Source: Scedosporium boydii (Eukaryota; Ascomycota; Sordariomycetes; Microascales; Microascaceae). From it: 64,000 nt of DNA. The stretch is from the NCBI GenBank assembly GCA_002221725.1, contig NJFT01000179.1, positions 19,985-83,984 on the forward strand. The letters run 5' to 3'. Numbering within the stretch: the first letter of the stretch is position 1; every line of letters begins with the position of its first letter. The notes below the pieces were generated by a model. That model worked only from the letters and a program-made list of their open reading frames with translations, was not told where the DNA came from and did no database searches. The translations under genes were made by a program, and so were the position numbers. This document shows, piece by piece, positions 1-11,659 of this stretch.

Positions 1-999
1 AATGATTTTCGTAATAACTGCGTCTCTGTCACGATTGCAAAGATCCTGGCTTACGCCAACGTGCACGATTTCTGGCAAGAGACACTGGGCGGCGACTTGC
101 CAGACCTTCCCCTCAGCGTTCCCGAAATCATCGAGCTGATTAAGCGGACGGGCTGGGCCTTCACTTGGAAGTCCTATCAACCGTCCAACGGGAAATCGGC
201 CCACGACAATCTGCTGCCAGACCTCATCGGGGGACCCGACGACGGCTTTTTCCGTGCGGTTGCGTACGCTCGGGAAGACCGTGTGGGGCACTGCGCTGTG
301 ATTTCTGGAGCTATAGAGCAACTTGAATCAGATTACAGGTTTGCTTGCTTTCAACAGGAAACCTACGGACTGGATGTCTCAGAGGAGGTTAAGGCAGCCA
401 AGGTGCTCTTCACCTTCTGTCTGAGGTGCCCTCGTGACACTTCCCAATGGCACGCTTGGGTTAACAGACGGGTTCTAAGGACGCTTGAGAGGAGGAGAGA
501 CCCTGTTTGGAAAGAGAAGAGACTTAGTGCCATAAACAAGGCGCTCACTCAACTCGGAATGGCGCAGCTGGAATCCTGGTTCCCAGGAGAGGATGGGCAG
601 GAGAAACGAGGCAAGAAGCACTGTGAAACACCAGCACAAGGCCCTGGAATGGAGGAATCGGCCCAAGACTCACCACTGCACCTGTTGTCTTCACAAACCT
701 TTGACGACTCGAACTTGCACTGGGACTATCTCGCAATGAGAATCGGTCCTACTGGTACCACCGTCCCCATTTCGCAAGGTGATGAAACCTGCAATTCTCA
801 GAGCGCGACAGGCCCGGTTCAGCTACCTTTTCTACCAAACTTAAGGGCAGCTGACGGTCTCGCGGATAAGAAGGGCAAGCGTGTATCAGGCCTAATGTTG
901 GTTGAAACATTAGTTACTAGCATCTCCGCCGTCTTGACCGTATTTCTGCTCTATTGCTTTCGCAACTCTTATCTGAGTATAGATGCTACGCTTAGCTAG
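1..999 (+). CDS. Putative papain-fold (cysteine-type) protein with C-terminal membrane anchor, 5' partial
   Basis: The reading frame is open from base 1, so the 5' end lies outside the window; the GTG at 61 is internal and not a start. The visible part is about 332 residues. Near its start is an NNCVSVTIAK segment followed by DFW and LPDLPLSVPEI, and about 80 residues later VGHCAVISG. A Cys early and a GHxxxI-type His later is the arrangement of papain-like fold toxins/deamidases and related peptidases; I cannot place the acid residue with certainty. A low-complexity region follows, then a hydrophobic helix (LMLVETLVTSISAVLTVFLL) close to the C-terminus, suggesting a tail anchor. Family assignment is inference from motif spacing; it could be another NlpC/papain-like clan or an uncharacterised fungal family. 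Confidence 0.45.
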   Translation, partial: NDFRNNCVSVTIAKILAYANVHDFWQETLGGDLPDLPLSVPEIIELIKRTGWAFTWKSYQPSNGKSAHDNLLPDLIGGPDDGFFRAVAYAREDRVGHCAVISGAIEQLESDYRFACFQQETYGLDVSEEVKAAKVLFTFCLRCPRDTSQWHAWVNRRVLRTLERRRDPVWKEKRLSAINKALTQLGMAQLESWFPGEDGQEKRGKKHCETPAQGPGMEESAQDSPLHLLSSQTFDDSNLHWDYLAMRIGPTGTTVPISQGDETCNSQSATGPVQLPFLPNLRAADGLADKKGKRVSGLMLVETLVTSISAVLTVFLLYCFRNSYLSIDATLS

Positions 1000-1899
1000 A
1001 TGCCACGGCACGGCAGGACAGGTGATCGAAATGATATCTATTGATCTCCGGGGAGAAGAAGGGGGAAGGAGGGGAAGTGAGTTTGAGCTAGTGTTATTCC
1101 AGTGGTCCCACGTGACGATGCCCACGTCCCGTCCCCAGCAGGAACCGACCCACTACGGCGAGATTCTTATATATAATTAAAATAAAATTAGTATTAAATA
1201 ATATTTTTAAAATATTAAATTATTAAAAGTTATATAAAATATTATCATCAATTAAAATATTATTTTAAAAGCTAATATTTAAAAAAATTAATATAAATTA
1301 TATATTTACTTACTTAACTTATCAAATTATGACTAAAGATATATATATTATAGGCAGGTTATGTTCTTGTCGAATGGGGGCCGCATGGAAAAGGAACATG
1401 ATATCCTTCTTTCTCATCCCACATGATACATCTACGAAGGTAATTAGTCCTGATGAGCTATTATTTCTAATCAGACCCATTTTAAAAGTTGGGAGTCCTT
1501 TCGTTTGAATTCCTCGGGCACTCTTAAATTACCTTGTCTGACTTAGAAAGGTCAGTCTCTGTCGTCGCGATAGTGCTCAGTATTATTTGTTAATACTAAC
1601 CTGGAAGAATGGGAATTGAGAGTTTACATATTGCCTCGAGGCGCTTGCTTTGTTCCCCCGTAAGGCGACCAGGACAAAACCCTATCTATACACATAGAGG
1701 TAGATTTACAGTACGTTAGTTAGGTCGGTCGATTTCCACGAGACGTACTTACTTTCGGCACATACGATTTAAATACTTCAGTCTCGAGAGTTAGGAGTTT
1801 TACACGTCCCGCGCTTTATTCTAAGTTACACCGGGATTCCTCTTGGGTTCTTTAGGTTACACCTTTGCTCTCTCATTAGACCCAGCCTCCTGGTGGCGT
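1000..1899. other. Gene-free stretch with an AT-rich block
   Basis: I see no supportable gene. Positions about 1170-1340 are extremely A/T rich (runs of TTAAAATATTA type words), unlike the flanking DNA, which fits a RIP-degraded or otherwise decayed repeat. The remainder has balanced composition but only short frames. Confidence 0.5.
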
Positions 1900-3022
1900 C
1901 TAACGATATGCCCGGTGTGTGGGAATCTCCCCAACTAATTCGTCATTGACATGGCGGAGTAGAGCTTCCATAGTGACTAGTCTTTCACCTTGGCTCAGGA
2001 CACTGAACCATTTCATAATTGTGGCAAATTCCTTCTCGAATTCGGGGTCCTTGGCAGCGGTAATAGCCTTGATTTGGAAGCTTCCATCCCAGCGAAGGTG
2101 GCGCACAAAGGAAGATAAGCTCTCTTCCCAAGACATCTGTTCCTGCTTCTTCCCGTCTGAAAAATGCTCTCGTCCGACGATGTCGTCATCGTTCTTGGCC
2201 GGTGGACTTGGTAGATCTGTAGCATGCTCTGTACTAAATATGGTGCTCGAGCTTGCCTGAGCAAGAACACGTCGGTAAACCTTGGAGTTTACAATCAAAT
2301 CATCAAAAAGGAACGTCGTGTCGGTAGCGGCGGTGTTACAGCCTTCGGTGATGCTCGAGGTATCCGCAGCGTAAGCGTCGAGAATCGAGTTTGGTGCTTT
2401 GATGGTCGGATGCTTCGTCTTCAGCGATCGAGTCTGGCTCATGATCCGTTCAAGCATGAGTGTATTCTGAATCAATAGGTTGTGGATGTCCGATACAGAG
2501 TCCCTGGTCGCGTATATTTTTCTTAGCTTGTGGATCTAAGAGAACGTGGCATCAAGCTATTCTGCCGGTGGGGGGTTTACATTTGAAGAGCCTGTAGGGC
2601 TAGTGAGACAGCTTGTCCCTGACCACGGAGTGAGTGTAGTAAGTCCCTCATCAACGATTCGTTCCACAGATACTTTGCTCTTGCCGTCCGGTCAAAGCCG
2701 TCGGGCGTTCCACGAAGGCATAGCTTTTGAATTTCATCGTCCAAGACGGAGAACAAGACCATGCAACCAGTGATGGCAACCTCAAACGTCGACAACAGTT
2801 CAGACCGTTTCTTGAGCTGTGAATTGACACTCTTGCCCTGTTGGATTAACAGTGTTTGAATCTGGGACAGGGTGGCGCAGATTACTTTTGACTCGTGACA
2901 TAGGGCGGGAGGAGAACTTGGGAATGTTTGTACTTCTCGCGCAGGTCGCTCATGCCCTTGGTGACCTTGAAGCATGCTGCTGTCAAAGAGACGATGCTCG
3001 CCGTAAGGGAAAGCGGGTCCAT
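1900..3022 (-). pseudogene. Helo-like N-terminal domain protein, frameshifted
   Basis: The ATG at 3022 begins MDPLSLTASIVSLTAAC, the typical start of the fungal N-terminal (Helo-like) domain found on NACHT/ankyrin proteins, here without a downstream effector domain. The frame stops after YKHSQVLLPP, while the expected continuation (KVICATLSQIQTLL) lies in another frame, so a one-base shift must lie near 2903-2912 in a C/G-rich run. The second part continues through a probable 59-nt intron (2522-2580; the acceptor is chosen on phase) to a C-terminal half rich in charged helices ending at 1900. Joined length would be about 350 residues, normal for this family. No intron of reasonable size explains the frame change. 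It is either a young pseudogene or a base error in the assembly. Confidence 0.6.
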
Positions 3023-4953
3023 GGTTCCGTGAGGGCAAACTGAGGACGAGTGCTCTGGGTGTCCATGACTCTTGGCCTTAAGGGAGGAAAAAGGGGAAGG
3101 GGGAGGATTTTTAATGTGCTGGCTCGGTGGCTACGCAGAGGCTGTGCCAGCCCCTCCAACCAACGGGAATCCCCAAAAAGGGCCAGGGACGACCGCGATT
3201 GTGGCCAATACAGTGACCCTTGGCTTCAATTAGTGGCGTGGTTTCCTGGCTACTTCCTTGGCTAGGCCTCGAGATAGCAGTGGTGAGATTGAGCATAGCC
3301 ACAAGGAGAAGGCTAGGGCTGAAATACACATCCTGCTGCCTTATTTCCAGAGTTAACATTGTCGGAACACCTTTTTTATTTTTTTTTTTTTTCTTTCTGC
3401 CGTTTCCTTCTCTTTAACGTATCAACGTTATTGAAGCATTAAGTTACTAACGTTTACCAGAAAATCCCATTCGTCGTAACAAAATCATGATCACATCGAT
3501 GCATTTTCATCGTACGCAAGAGTATAATGGCCTTAAAGTCCGACTTGAAGTACAATCCTATCTCTAGTTACTTCTTCTAGCTACCTGCACATTATTACAA
3601 TAGCTTGTGAGTCACGGATAGAGTATTTAGAGATTAAGCTCAGAAATAGAGGGTGGGAAATCGCGCGTCTCTCGCGGTGGATTTCTCAAAGCGACTCGAC
3701 GCCTAAATTCCCAGCCTTCCTCCCGGATATGCCCACGGGATTAGCGTCGCTATATTTCGTCCCAATCTCAACCGGTCCGTAAAAACTGGGCAGCTCCTCG
3801 TCTTGGAGAGAGCCACACATGAAGGCGTCTTCTCAAACATTTGGGAGTTGCCTAAGGGCCACGTATAGGATGGGAAACTATCTTACAGGCCGTCAAGGGC
3901 GAGATCCTAGAGAAGACTAGACTTGAGGTCGGCGGCATCATGAGGAAGTTCGACAGGCTCTACCGGGACTCCAAGCCTGGTAGAAAGAACCTTCAATGAA
4001 ACTAAGTCAAGCCACCTTTCAAGATTCGGCTCAACCCTGAGGGGCACTCTGAATGGCGCTGGGTCAAGGGGGACCGGATCGATGACTTACTCACCACCCC
4101 CTTATATGAACAAGGCCCCCAAGCATTTCCCCCCGCTTTCGCCGCCTGTACTCCATTCAGAAACCCCAGATCTAAGGAGAGCTGGAAATTAGGGACACTT
4201 GGGAACTAGGAGGCTTTCTCAGTCCAATTTACATCGAGGTTTATTCTAGAAACGAGGAGAGGGGTCGGATCATTAGCGTAATCCGATGTGCCATGTCTTC
4301 CCAAGACCCTCCCAAACTGTCGGGGTGCAATCGTAGCCGGCTCGCCGTGCCTGTGGGGATGGCCCGGTTCTCGTTTTCTGCCTCTGCAGATTTGACCCAC
4401 CCAATCCTAACCTATAATTTGACTCACGTTCCCAATATTCCAAGATAATACGGGAAGGCGAGCGATGTCCTTATGCAGATTCGACTCCTTGGAGTTTGCA
4501 AATCGTTCGGTTCCCCTATCTTCCTATGTGTCATTTTGTTTCTATTTTCATAATAGCGTTGCCCTTCCGGTGGAATTTGACGGGATGAGAGGCGTGGTGG
4601 GGAGGCGTACTTGCGACCGATTCCTGTCACCATTGAATGCCGAGAAGAGGGGGTCGCGATGTATAAGACACCCCAATCACGGCTCAGCGTGAGCAGGGCC
4701 GAGGAGGATTGTCGGGATATGGTGTGTCGGCATCATCCGAATAATTATAAGGGTAATTCGGGTCCCTATTTCGAAATTCTACTCTCGACCTTTATTCTCC
4801 TTGTTACTCAGCTCATCAGGATGTGGGCGAGCGTAGGGCGCTTGATACTTACCGTACTAGCGAGCTAGCAAAGAGTCAAAGACCAGCTTTCTGCTCATCC
4901 CCAACAATCGTCGGGGCGAAACGCTACAAGTTTGGGGGTTTGGAGGCCTGAAT
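3023..4953. other. Long gene-poor stretch
   Basis: About 1.9 kb with only short, unconvincing frames on both strands. It contains a T-rich run at about 3371-3395. I recognise no RNA gene, transposon domain or conserved protein here. Confidence 0.5.
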
Positions 4954-5148
4954 GGCCCCGGATAATTCTAAAACTGTCAGCGAACCTTGGAGTGACTGGC
5001 CTTCGTCGGATAATGGGTCTGTAATCATGGACCTCGTAGGGAGAAGACAATTTTTATTCGAAAGGCTTCCCAGTCTAAAGTGTTATTAAAGGTAAAGAGT
5101 GGGATGGAAACGATGAGTTAAGAAGAATTCAGGCGCCCTCCCTCTAAC
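4954..5148 (+). repeat. Dispersed repeat, copy A
   Basis: This stretch of about 195 bp is clearly similar to 24593-24785 in the same orientation, roughly three quarters identical by eye with small indels. Shared blocks include GGCCCCG-ATAATTCT at the left, CTCGTAGGGAGAAGA in the middle, and GAGTTAAGAAGAATTCAGG followed by CCCTCCCTCTAAC at the right end. No protein is coded. It may be a decayed LTR or a non-autonomous element; I see no clear terminal inverted repeats. Its right edge is only about 50 bp from the stop of the dioxygenase gene that begins the aromatic cluster. Confidence 0.75.
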
Positions 5149-5201
5149 TGTGCAACTTCCCCATCGACTGTGATTCTAATATTAAGAAATAAGCCGTCCG
5201 G

Positions 5202-7065
5202 TTACACCCACTTGTTGCACTCGTAATCATACCGAGGGCGCCAATCACGACTCGTTGTATGATCGTTTTTGTGACTCTCCGTATCTCCGGTTGTGTGCCC
5301 ATTTGTGTACCCAGCCTGCTTCTGCCACGGCAGGGCTTCTGTCGCCGGCTTCGCAGGCCCCAGCACCCCGGCCCTCCTCTCCTTCCAAGCCGTAATTTCC
5401 CTCTGCTCCACAAAGTTCCCGTGCAGCCCTAATCGCAGCTTGAACGGGAGATGGATCACGGCCACAGGCCCTTGAGCAATGTTCCGAGCATCAAAAATAC
5501 ACACGTCATTCCTCAGCTCGTCCAAGTGGTTGAGCAAGGCGATGAGGTAGCCATCCGCTTCCTCCGTGCTGCCCGCTCGCGGAATAAACGCCGGCTCCTG
5601 GAAGGTGGCACAAGGGCCAGCCCAGAATGTCTCGGCGGTCGAGTTATCCCACGTGAAGTGGCCCAATGTATTGAACAGGCCGCCCGCGGGAGATCCGCAC
5701 TTTTGGAAGTCGTACGGCTTCGCGCCGTCGATGACGGCCTGCCAGTAGTGATTGTACTCCATTGTCACGAATCGGTCGTCGATGCGAGAGAACTCGCCCG
5801 AAAACTCACCTCGCTCCTCAATCGGGTCGACCCAGGAGTGAGTTGGGGCCTGGGGATCGAAGACCCAGCGCGTTGTTTTGTTCTGCAGCTTATTTCGCTG
5901 CGACACGGTGCCCGGCGGAGTGTCAGCGGAGGGCCACCAAAAAAAGACGTTGCCGTCGGCGATAGTCAGGTCAAACACGACCTTTCCGTCGTGTGTCTCA
6001 TAGCAGCTAATTGTATGGCCCTGAAAGGCTGGATGGAGCGTCAGATATCGTGTTTATCTTCTCCCCTCTAGGGTGATGTTGGCTGCGCTCACCATTCTTA
6101 GAGCGGAACCATCGAATGTCTTCTGGCTTCCCCCCTCGACGAGGGACAAGCCCGTACCACTGGTCCTCATCAGGGTCCCATGCCCAGTGGTTTTCACCGT
6201 TCGTCAATCGTTCGGGATCACACTTAAGGGGTGTCATAGGGAGAACAACCCAGTTGTCGCTAATTCCGCAATCATGGATAATGCCGCAGAAGGGAGCTTT
6301 GTACCAGCATTCCTCTGCCTTGACACCATCCGCGTTGATTGTGTACACTACAATATCTCGGGATCCGTCATTCCCGTCACCGCCCGCCTAAAATTTCTAG
6401 TCAGTGGCATTGATACCGCAAAGCGTTCAGCAGTTACTTACCTCGTATCCGTAGCAAACCATTTCCCCCGTCTTAGGGTCGAATTTCGGGTGTGCGGTCA
6501 TCGTTGGGCTTAGCACTTGGCCTTCGAAGTCATATCGTCCAATCGTATCTAAGGTGTCCGGGTCCATGGCATAGGCTGGCCCATCCTCCTTGGTAGCTAG
6601 TAACATGCCTCTCCAAAAAAACACGTTGGTATTTGCTGCCGTCCGAATCACCCCCTTAACCGCCTCATTGTCCGTGTACGGGTTGCGGTACTTTCCAAAT
6701 AGTGCCTTCTTGTGCTTTGCCTCGTAATTGTAGCGGTCAGTATGAACGTACCGCTGTTTAAAGTGCGCTCGGCCGCCACAGAGTCTGATGGCCGTGACGT
6801 TGCCATCTCCGTTGAAGTGGATATCCGATTCATATACTGGTGGGAACCGATGGTCTGGTTGTACACGGAAGAAGGTACCGTTTATGTCGCCGGGGATTTT
6901 GCCTGTCACTTCGAGGTCGTGGACATCGCCCTCTAAACGGGATGGTCGATTGAATCCTTGAAACACTTCTGTGAGTGGAAATTTTGTATCACTACTAGCC
7001 TTAATGCCGTCGATATAGCTGGGCTTTGCTGACAGGGTCTCTGCTAGCTCGAAGATGTGCGCCAT
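5202..7065 (-). CDS. Carotenoid-cleavage-oxygenase family dioxygenase (stilbene/isoeugenol-cleaving type)
   Basis: Three exons (7065-6442, 6387-6093, 6028-5202) with GT-AG introns encode 581 residues. The protein belongs to the RPE65/CCD beta-propeller family, non-haem Fe(II) enzymes that cleave alkene double bonds with O2. The four iron-ligand histidines are all present: His192 (TMTAHPKF), His246 (GIIHDCG), His311 (FQGHTIS) and His509 (GLHGNFV). No signal peptide is seen, so it should be cytosolic. Fungal members near this type (e.g. Neurospora CAO-1) cleave resveratrol and piceatannol, and bacterial relatives cleave lignostilbene or isoeugenol to vanillin-type aldehydes. With a VAO-type oxidase, a phenol hydroxylase and a BVMO in the same cluster, a phenylpropanoid or stilbenoid substrate is more likely than a carotenoid, but that is inference. 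Confidence 0.9.
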
Positions 7066-7811
7066 GTTTGTTTTTGGGGCTATTCAGGGACCAAAAGTAA
7101 ACAAAGTGTGGAGCAGGCCGTGGTATTGGCAAAGATCCAAGCTCCATCAGCCGAAGACGTGCCGCAACCTACTATAAGAAGTATTGTGATCACTAGGGGA
7201 CAATCATGTTCTAGCATTAGTCCTCTTCGGGCGGTGGTCTCGGCTCTACCGGACCGATAGGCAGTGACAACTGGCCGGGTGCAAGAGGCCGATGGGTGTG
7301 CATCGAGAGCGGGGAAACGCACCACCCCTTACACGGGGATGCGAGGAAGAGTCGAGATTAGCACCATCTCTCTCTCTGACTCTTCACCACTGCCAGGTGC
7401 TCTGCTCTTCTGGCATCGTTAATCCCGCAACTATAGTAACTCGTCACGTTGACGATGACTACCATACCCAAGGTGTGAAATGTGATTTCACGGGGATCTT
7501 TCCGACTCCAAAGCTATGAAAATAAATCACGGAGCTTGGGGTATAACTCCTTCCTACCATCTTACTACGTCATAAGTCAAGTACCTTTTACTGGAGACCT
7601 CAGTAATCGGAGACAGTAAATACAAGGATGTACATGAAATATGCATAGTGGGATTATGCTCGGGTGGGTGAGTTTTTTTGAAGCATAGTACATAATCTGT
7701 GCATCGGGCGTGGCAATTGATGTGAAGCTTTGTTTGATTCCTAACGAGAGTGACGATACTGAATTCGAGCTTAGCATCCGCTAAGTCACATGCCAGCGCA
7801 TGACCTCTAGC
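7066..7811. other. Intergenic region between dioxygenase and monooxygenase genes
   Basis: About 750 bp holding the promoter of the dioxygenase gene (right to left from 7066) and the 3' flank of the monooxygenase gene. No further gene is supported. Confidence 0.5.
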
Positions 7812-9842
7812 CTACGCCCTGATATACCACCCTAGCTCCTCCTTCTTGATATCGCGTAATGAAAGGCCTTTACCCAAGTACGAGAACCGATTCGGTGTAA
7901 GATAAGAAAACTCAAAGTCTTGGAGGCGCGGGTGTTTGACCGACTCCAGGAAATGGTTCACGGATCCTGGCCACGGCCCGACAATCCTACCATCTGAAGT
8001 ACCTCCCTTGTACCTATTGGACAGTTAGTAAATCGGATATACCGTCGCATTGTGGGAGACAAAGGAGGCGTGCCAGCTATTACAATGTCCTGAAAACGTA
8101 AGAAGCTCCATGACAGCGTCCTTGTGGTTGTTGAATTCAGTGTTTGCTTCCCGGCTTACGACGACCGACTTTACTCCTTGCCTCTGGATCTTGTCAATGA
8201 AGAAGAGCGCGAATTCGACTTGCGCCTCAATGGATGGCATGAGGGAACCGTTGGAAATCGGCGTATTAGGACCGACAACCACTGGAGACGAATCATGAGC
8301 CTCTTTTCACTAGAGTAGTTGCTCAAGAGCTCGGGGACTTACTGAAATAGTTGGGCATATCAGGGACTGCACATGTGAAATAAGCCTCCGCGCCAGTTAC
8401 CGCCCATCTTTTCCCGAGGTCCACGCCGTTTCTACCAGTCAACTGGAATTCAGGGACGTAGGATGTATCGTATCCGGTTGCCGCAATAATAACATCGACT
8501 TGATGCACCTTGCCATCTTGGGTGACGATACCTTCAGAAGTGACTTCTCGGATGGGTGTTCTGATAATCTCGACATTATTCTCCTGAAGTGCCTCAAGGT
8601 AGCCTTCTCCAGGAGTAACGCTGGTTCAGTTAGTTAAGAGTGGGACGCTTCAACACCCGCGAGGAGTGTACGGGTCAATGAATTGCTCACCGTCTACATC
8701 CTACATCGAAATCGGGAATGAGCTGCTCAACGAGAGCGGGGTCCATCTTGGCCAATCTCTGGCGCATGCTTTGCTCGATCAACTCTCGCGACGCCTTCTG
8801 CGCCGGGGAATTCTTGTAGAAGTTGGGGAACCTCGAATTCAATTCGTGATCGACTTCCCGGCGGTATCGTTTGAGGTGGTCTGGATCGTTGCGGAATTTC
8901 TCCTTTTGTTCTTCCGTGTAAACTGTTCCTCGTCCGTCGGGTGCGAGTCGTCCGACAAACTGCGGCGCAATCCAGGTTGGTGACCGGGCGAAGTTGAGGA
9001 GTGATTGGACAACTATTAATACGCACATTGTTAGCTTTCGAGGCCGCACGTATTTTAGGTACACGTACTAGGCTGAATCGTAGGCACAACCTGAATGGCA
9101 GAAGAACCGGCGCCGATCACGGCCACGCGCTTTTCGGAGAGGTCCAGATCTTGGGGATAATAGCCAGTATGCACTAGGGTTCCCCCAAACGAGTGGAGAC
9201 CCTGGATATCTGGCCACTTCCATCGGCTTTTTTGGTTTGACCCCCTGTTAGTGTTTTCACGGGGTTTGTTCATGAACGGAAGATGCGTACTTGAGGACCC
9301 CTGCGCAGTTCACGACCACCTCGGCCGAGTTCTCCAATATCTCTCCAGTTGCGAGATCTTCAACCCTCACCTTCCAACGACCATCCGACTCGTCCCATTC
9401 AGCTCCAACGACCTTGTGATTGAACTTTGCATGCTCATACGCTCCATACTCCTTTGCCCTCGCGCGATAAAAGTCCCAGATTTCTTCGGCACCGGCGTAT
9501 CTGTTAAACGGACCACCATCAGCCCAGAATTCCACATCTTTGTCTTTTCGTTCATCGCGACACTCACACTTTTGACCAGTCGGGGTTTCCTACCCAAGGG
9601 TAGCTGTACGAGTGTGCGGGGATATCGCACGAGCAACCGGGGTATCGAGACTCGAGCCATGTGCCACCGACGTCTCCGTTCTTCTCGTAGATGACATATT
9701 CGACGCCTTCGAGGAACTGGGCCTTGTACGCAAAGGCGATTCCTGATATCCCAGCACCGATTACGATGACTTTGATTGGCCTGGGATTGCCAAGGTGCTG
9801 GTCGATGACCGTGTAATTTTCAACAGGAGCATGCGAATTCAT
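7812..9842 (-). CDS. Baeyer-Villiger-type flavin monooxygenase
   Basis: Seven exons (9842-9568, 9500-9291, 9226-9069, 9012-8691, 8620-8343, 8281-8074, 8013-7812) give 550 residues, normal for class B flavoprotein monooxygenases. Visible are the FAD Rossmann motif GAGISG (residues 29-34), GGTWLESRYPGCSCD, VLNRWKWPDI, the NADPH Rossmann motif GAGSSA and ATGYDTS near the end. The BVMO fingerprint FxGxxxHxxxW(P/D) reads FGGTLVHTGYYP, with Tyr in place of Trp. The third exon uses an AAG acceptor because that restores VLNRWKWP; a CAG 18 nt upstream is possible. The last intron (8014-8073) must use a GC donor to give NSWYKGG. Such enzymes turn ketones, including aryl ketones such as 4-hydroxyacetophenone, into esters; the actual substrate is not shown by the sequence. 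Confidence 0.88.
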
Positions 9843-11659
9843 GTTGGCTGGATCTGGCGCTTAGGTAGGCAGATGGGATATTGTTATTGCTAAACAAAGG
9901 TTACTGGCCCGTGGAGCTGGAAAGGCATTCGCATTCGCGCCCCTAAAGGCATTTAAGACAACGCTCTCATGCTGTAGCACCATAACCCTCTCCGCTAATA
10001 ATTACCTGGGCGGATCTTTGGAACCGACTAATGTTCACAAGACTGAAGCTCTTGTTGAATTGGTGGGGCCGCGTAGGAGCCAGCTTCCCTCTATATCCTG
10101 AGATCGGCTTTATGCTGCTCTGTTGGCAGCACCCGTTCGCCTATTGCAGAAGACAATCGGAATTTGCCATAATCGGTGGGTAGGTTTCCCGGAACGTAGC
10201 CACACCCGACGCGGTTCACTGGGTACAAGCCCCCGCTTTCTGGTACTCGGCTCAAAGCTAACATCAACACAGACTGTGAACCAAATTCGGATATGTCCAG
10301 CCGGTGCCAAACCATGTGGATACGAACTAGGCCCGGCTAGGCTTAGGCTCTTTCCTAGACTAGCTCGGAGCTAGCTACCCGAGGAATCAATCGTATCGTC
10401 TCCCGTTTAACGCCCCTAACTAGACCAAACTAAGAAAGCGACTCGAGAAAAGACACGAAGAGAATTCCTCGAATTTGTGCAGTAACTACAGCCTTGAGAA
10501 AGGGAATGACCAGGAGGAATGACTGGCCTTAGAACTAAGATTGGTGCCGCATACTGGTAGAGAGAGCGGAAATACCAAAGATTTCCGTCATCGGCTGTAA
10601 TATTCCGGCGCGTTCGTATATCCGGGGCTCTGCGGCTGCGTCACAGCGATGTTTGACGAAGACGTGGAATTTTACACCCGACCCTTCAATTTCGCCGCGT
10701 CCGATATTCAATGGGAAGACATAGACGGACAAGAAGTGGATGCCCCAACCTTGATGCACCTCGACCAGGCGAGGACTACAGAGACCATCACACATTATCC
10801 CTGTCCCGCGCGCCCGCCGGTTTCGACGGTACCCACCAACTTCACCACTTCTCTTTCACGGCCCAGGACCTTGATACGCAGCTTCTTGAGCTACGAATAT
10901 CTTCTTAACAAGCCGTGCACGCCAATCTGGGGCATCGGTAGGCATATCTACGGATCACAGATCTTTGACTACTGGAAGAACCCGAGCGGTTATTCTATCG
11001 AGCATTACGCCGACCAGATCTGGTGAGTTGTGACAGCCCGACGGGAAGGGAGAAGAGTGACGCCCCAGCTTCCATGCACATCCGGGGTCCTGCCAGACCA
11101 GAGGGTGGCGTAGCGTAGCATCAGATAGATAGGCTTCAAAGTCAGATTATAGGAAGAAATTCAAGGTAACACGTAGCAACTTTAATTCCTCTTGTTCTTG
11201 TAGTGGGAGCTTAGTTTCCTTTAGCGCTGCAGACTGACTACGAAACGATGGAGCGGATAGAAGACTTCTAATCGGATGATTGTGACGGATTGTCAAGGGA
11301 AGAGTCAAAGCTCACCGGCCGGTTGACACGCCAACTCTCATCAATGTTCTATTTGTCCCCTGAGTCTGGTGTGGACAGAGCTTGGGGACGTGCTGATACT
11401 ATGTGGCGGAGGCTTCCCAAGATTACCATTAATTTGGCGTTCGCCTCTCGGATATAACCACCCGATACTCCCACATTTTGGACTCCCCTGTACTCTACCA
11501 TGCCCTCCTGTGTAGGATACTAATGGTGCCTATATTGCCAGAGCCCCCAGCAAACCCTAGAAGGGACCGTTTAACATTATTTCACTACATACTGGTCCGT
11601 TGTATTCCTCTTGATACTCGCCGTGACTGTTACCCTAGGTTCTCAGTGCCTATTATACA
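9843..11659. promoter_or_regulatory. Divergent intergenic region between the two flavoprotein genes
   Basis: About 1.8 kb separates the start codons of the Baeyer-Villiger enzyme (9842, minus) and the phenol-hydroxylase-like enzyme (11660, plus). It must contain both promoters and also carries the ring-cleavage dioxygenase relic at about 10600-11026. I cannot assign individual factor sites with confidence. Confidence 0.5.
10600..11026 (+). pseudogene. Degenerate extradiol ring-cleavage dioxygenase (VOC/glyoxalase superfamily) relic
   Basis: Pieces of one protein appear in order but in alternating frames: EFYTRPFNFAASDIQW with LMHLDQ (frame of the ATG at 10649), then GEDYRDHHTLSLSRAP and LHHFSFTAQDLDTQLL (next frame), then SYEYLLNKPCTPIWGIGRH with GSQIFDYWKNPSGYSIEHYA (back to the first). 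Order, spacing and wording match the C-terminal domain of fungal catechol 2,3-dioxygenase-like VOC proteins: DHHT and HHFSF stretches, then GRHxxGSQxFDYWxxPSG and the metal-ligand Glu region EHYAD. At least two frameshifts are needed, the N-terminal domain is missing or unreadable, and the frame ends right after the EHYAD segment. It sits between two aromatic hydroxylating flavoprotein genes, where a ring-opening enzyme would make sense. Confidence 0.7.

Noticed and set aside
5451..6071. 206-codon plus-strand frame
   Set aside because: Antisense shadow of the dioxygenase gene, which has all four iron-binding His and phase-consistent introns.
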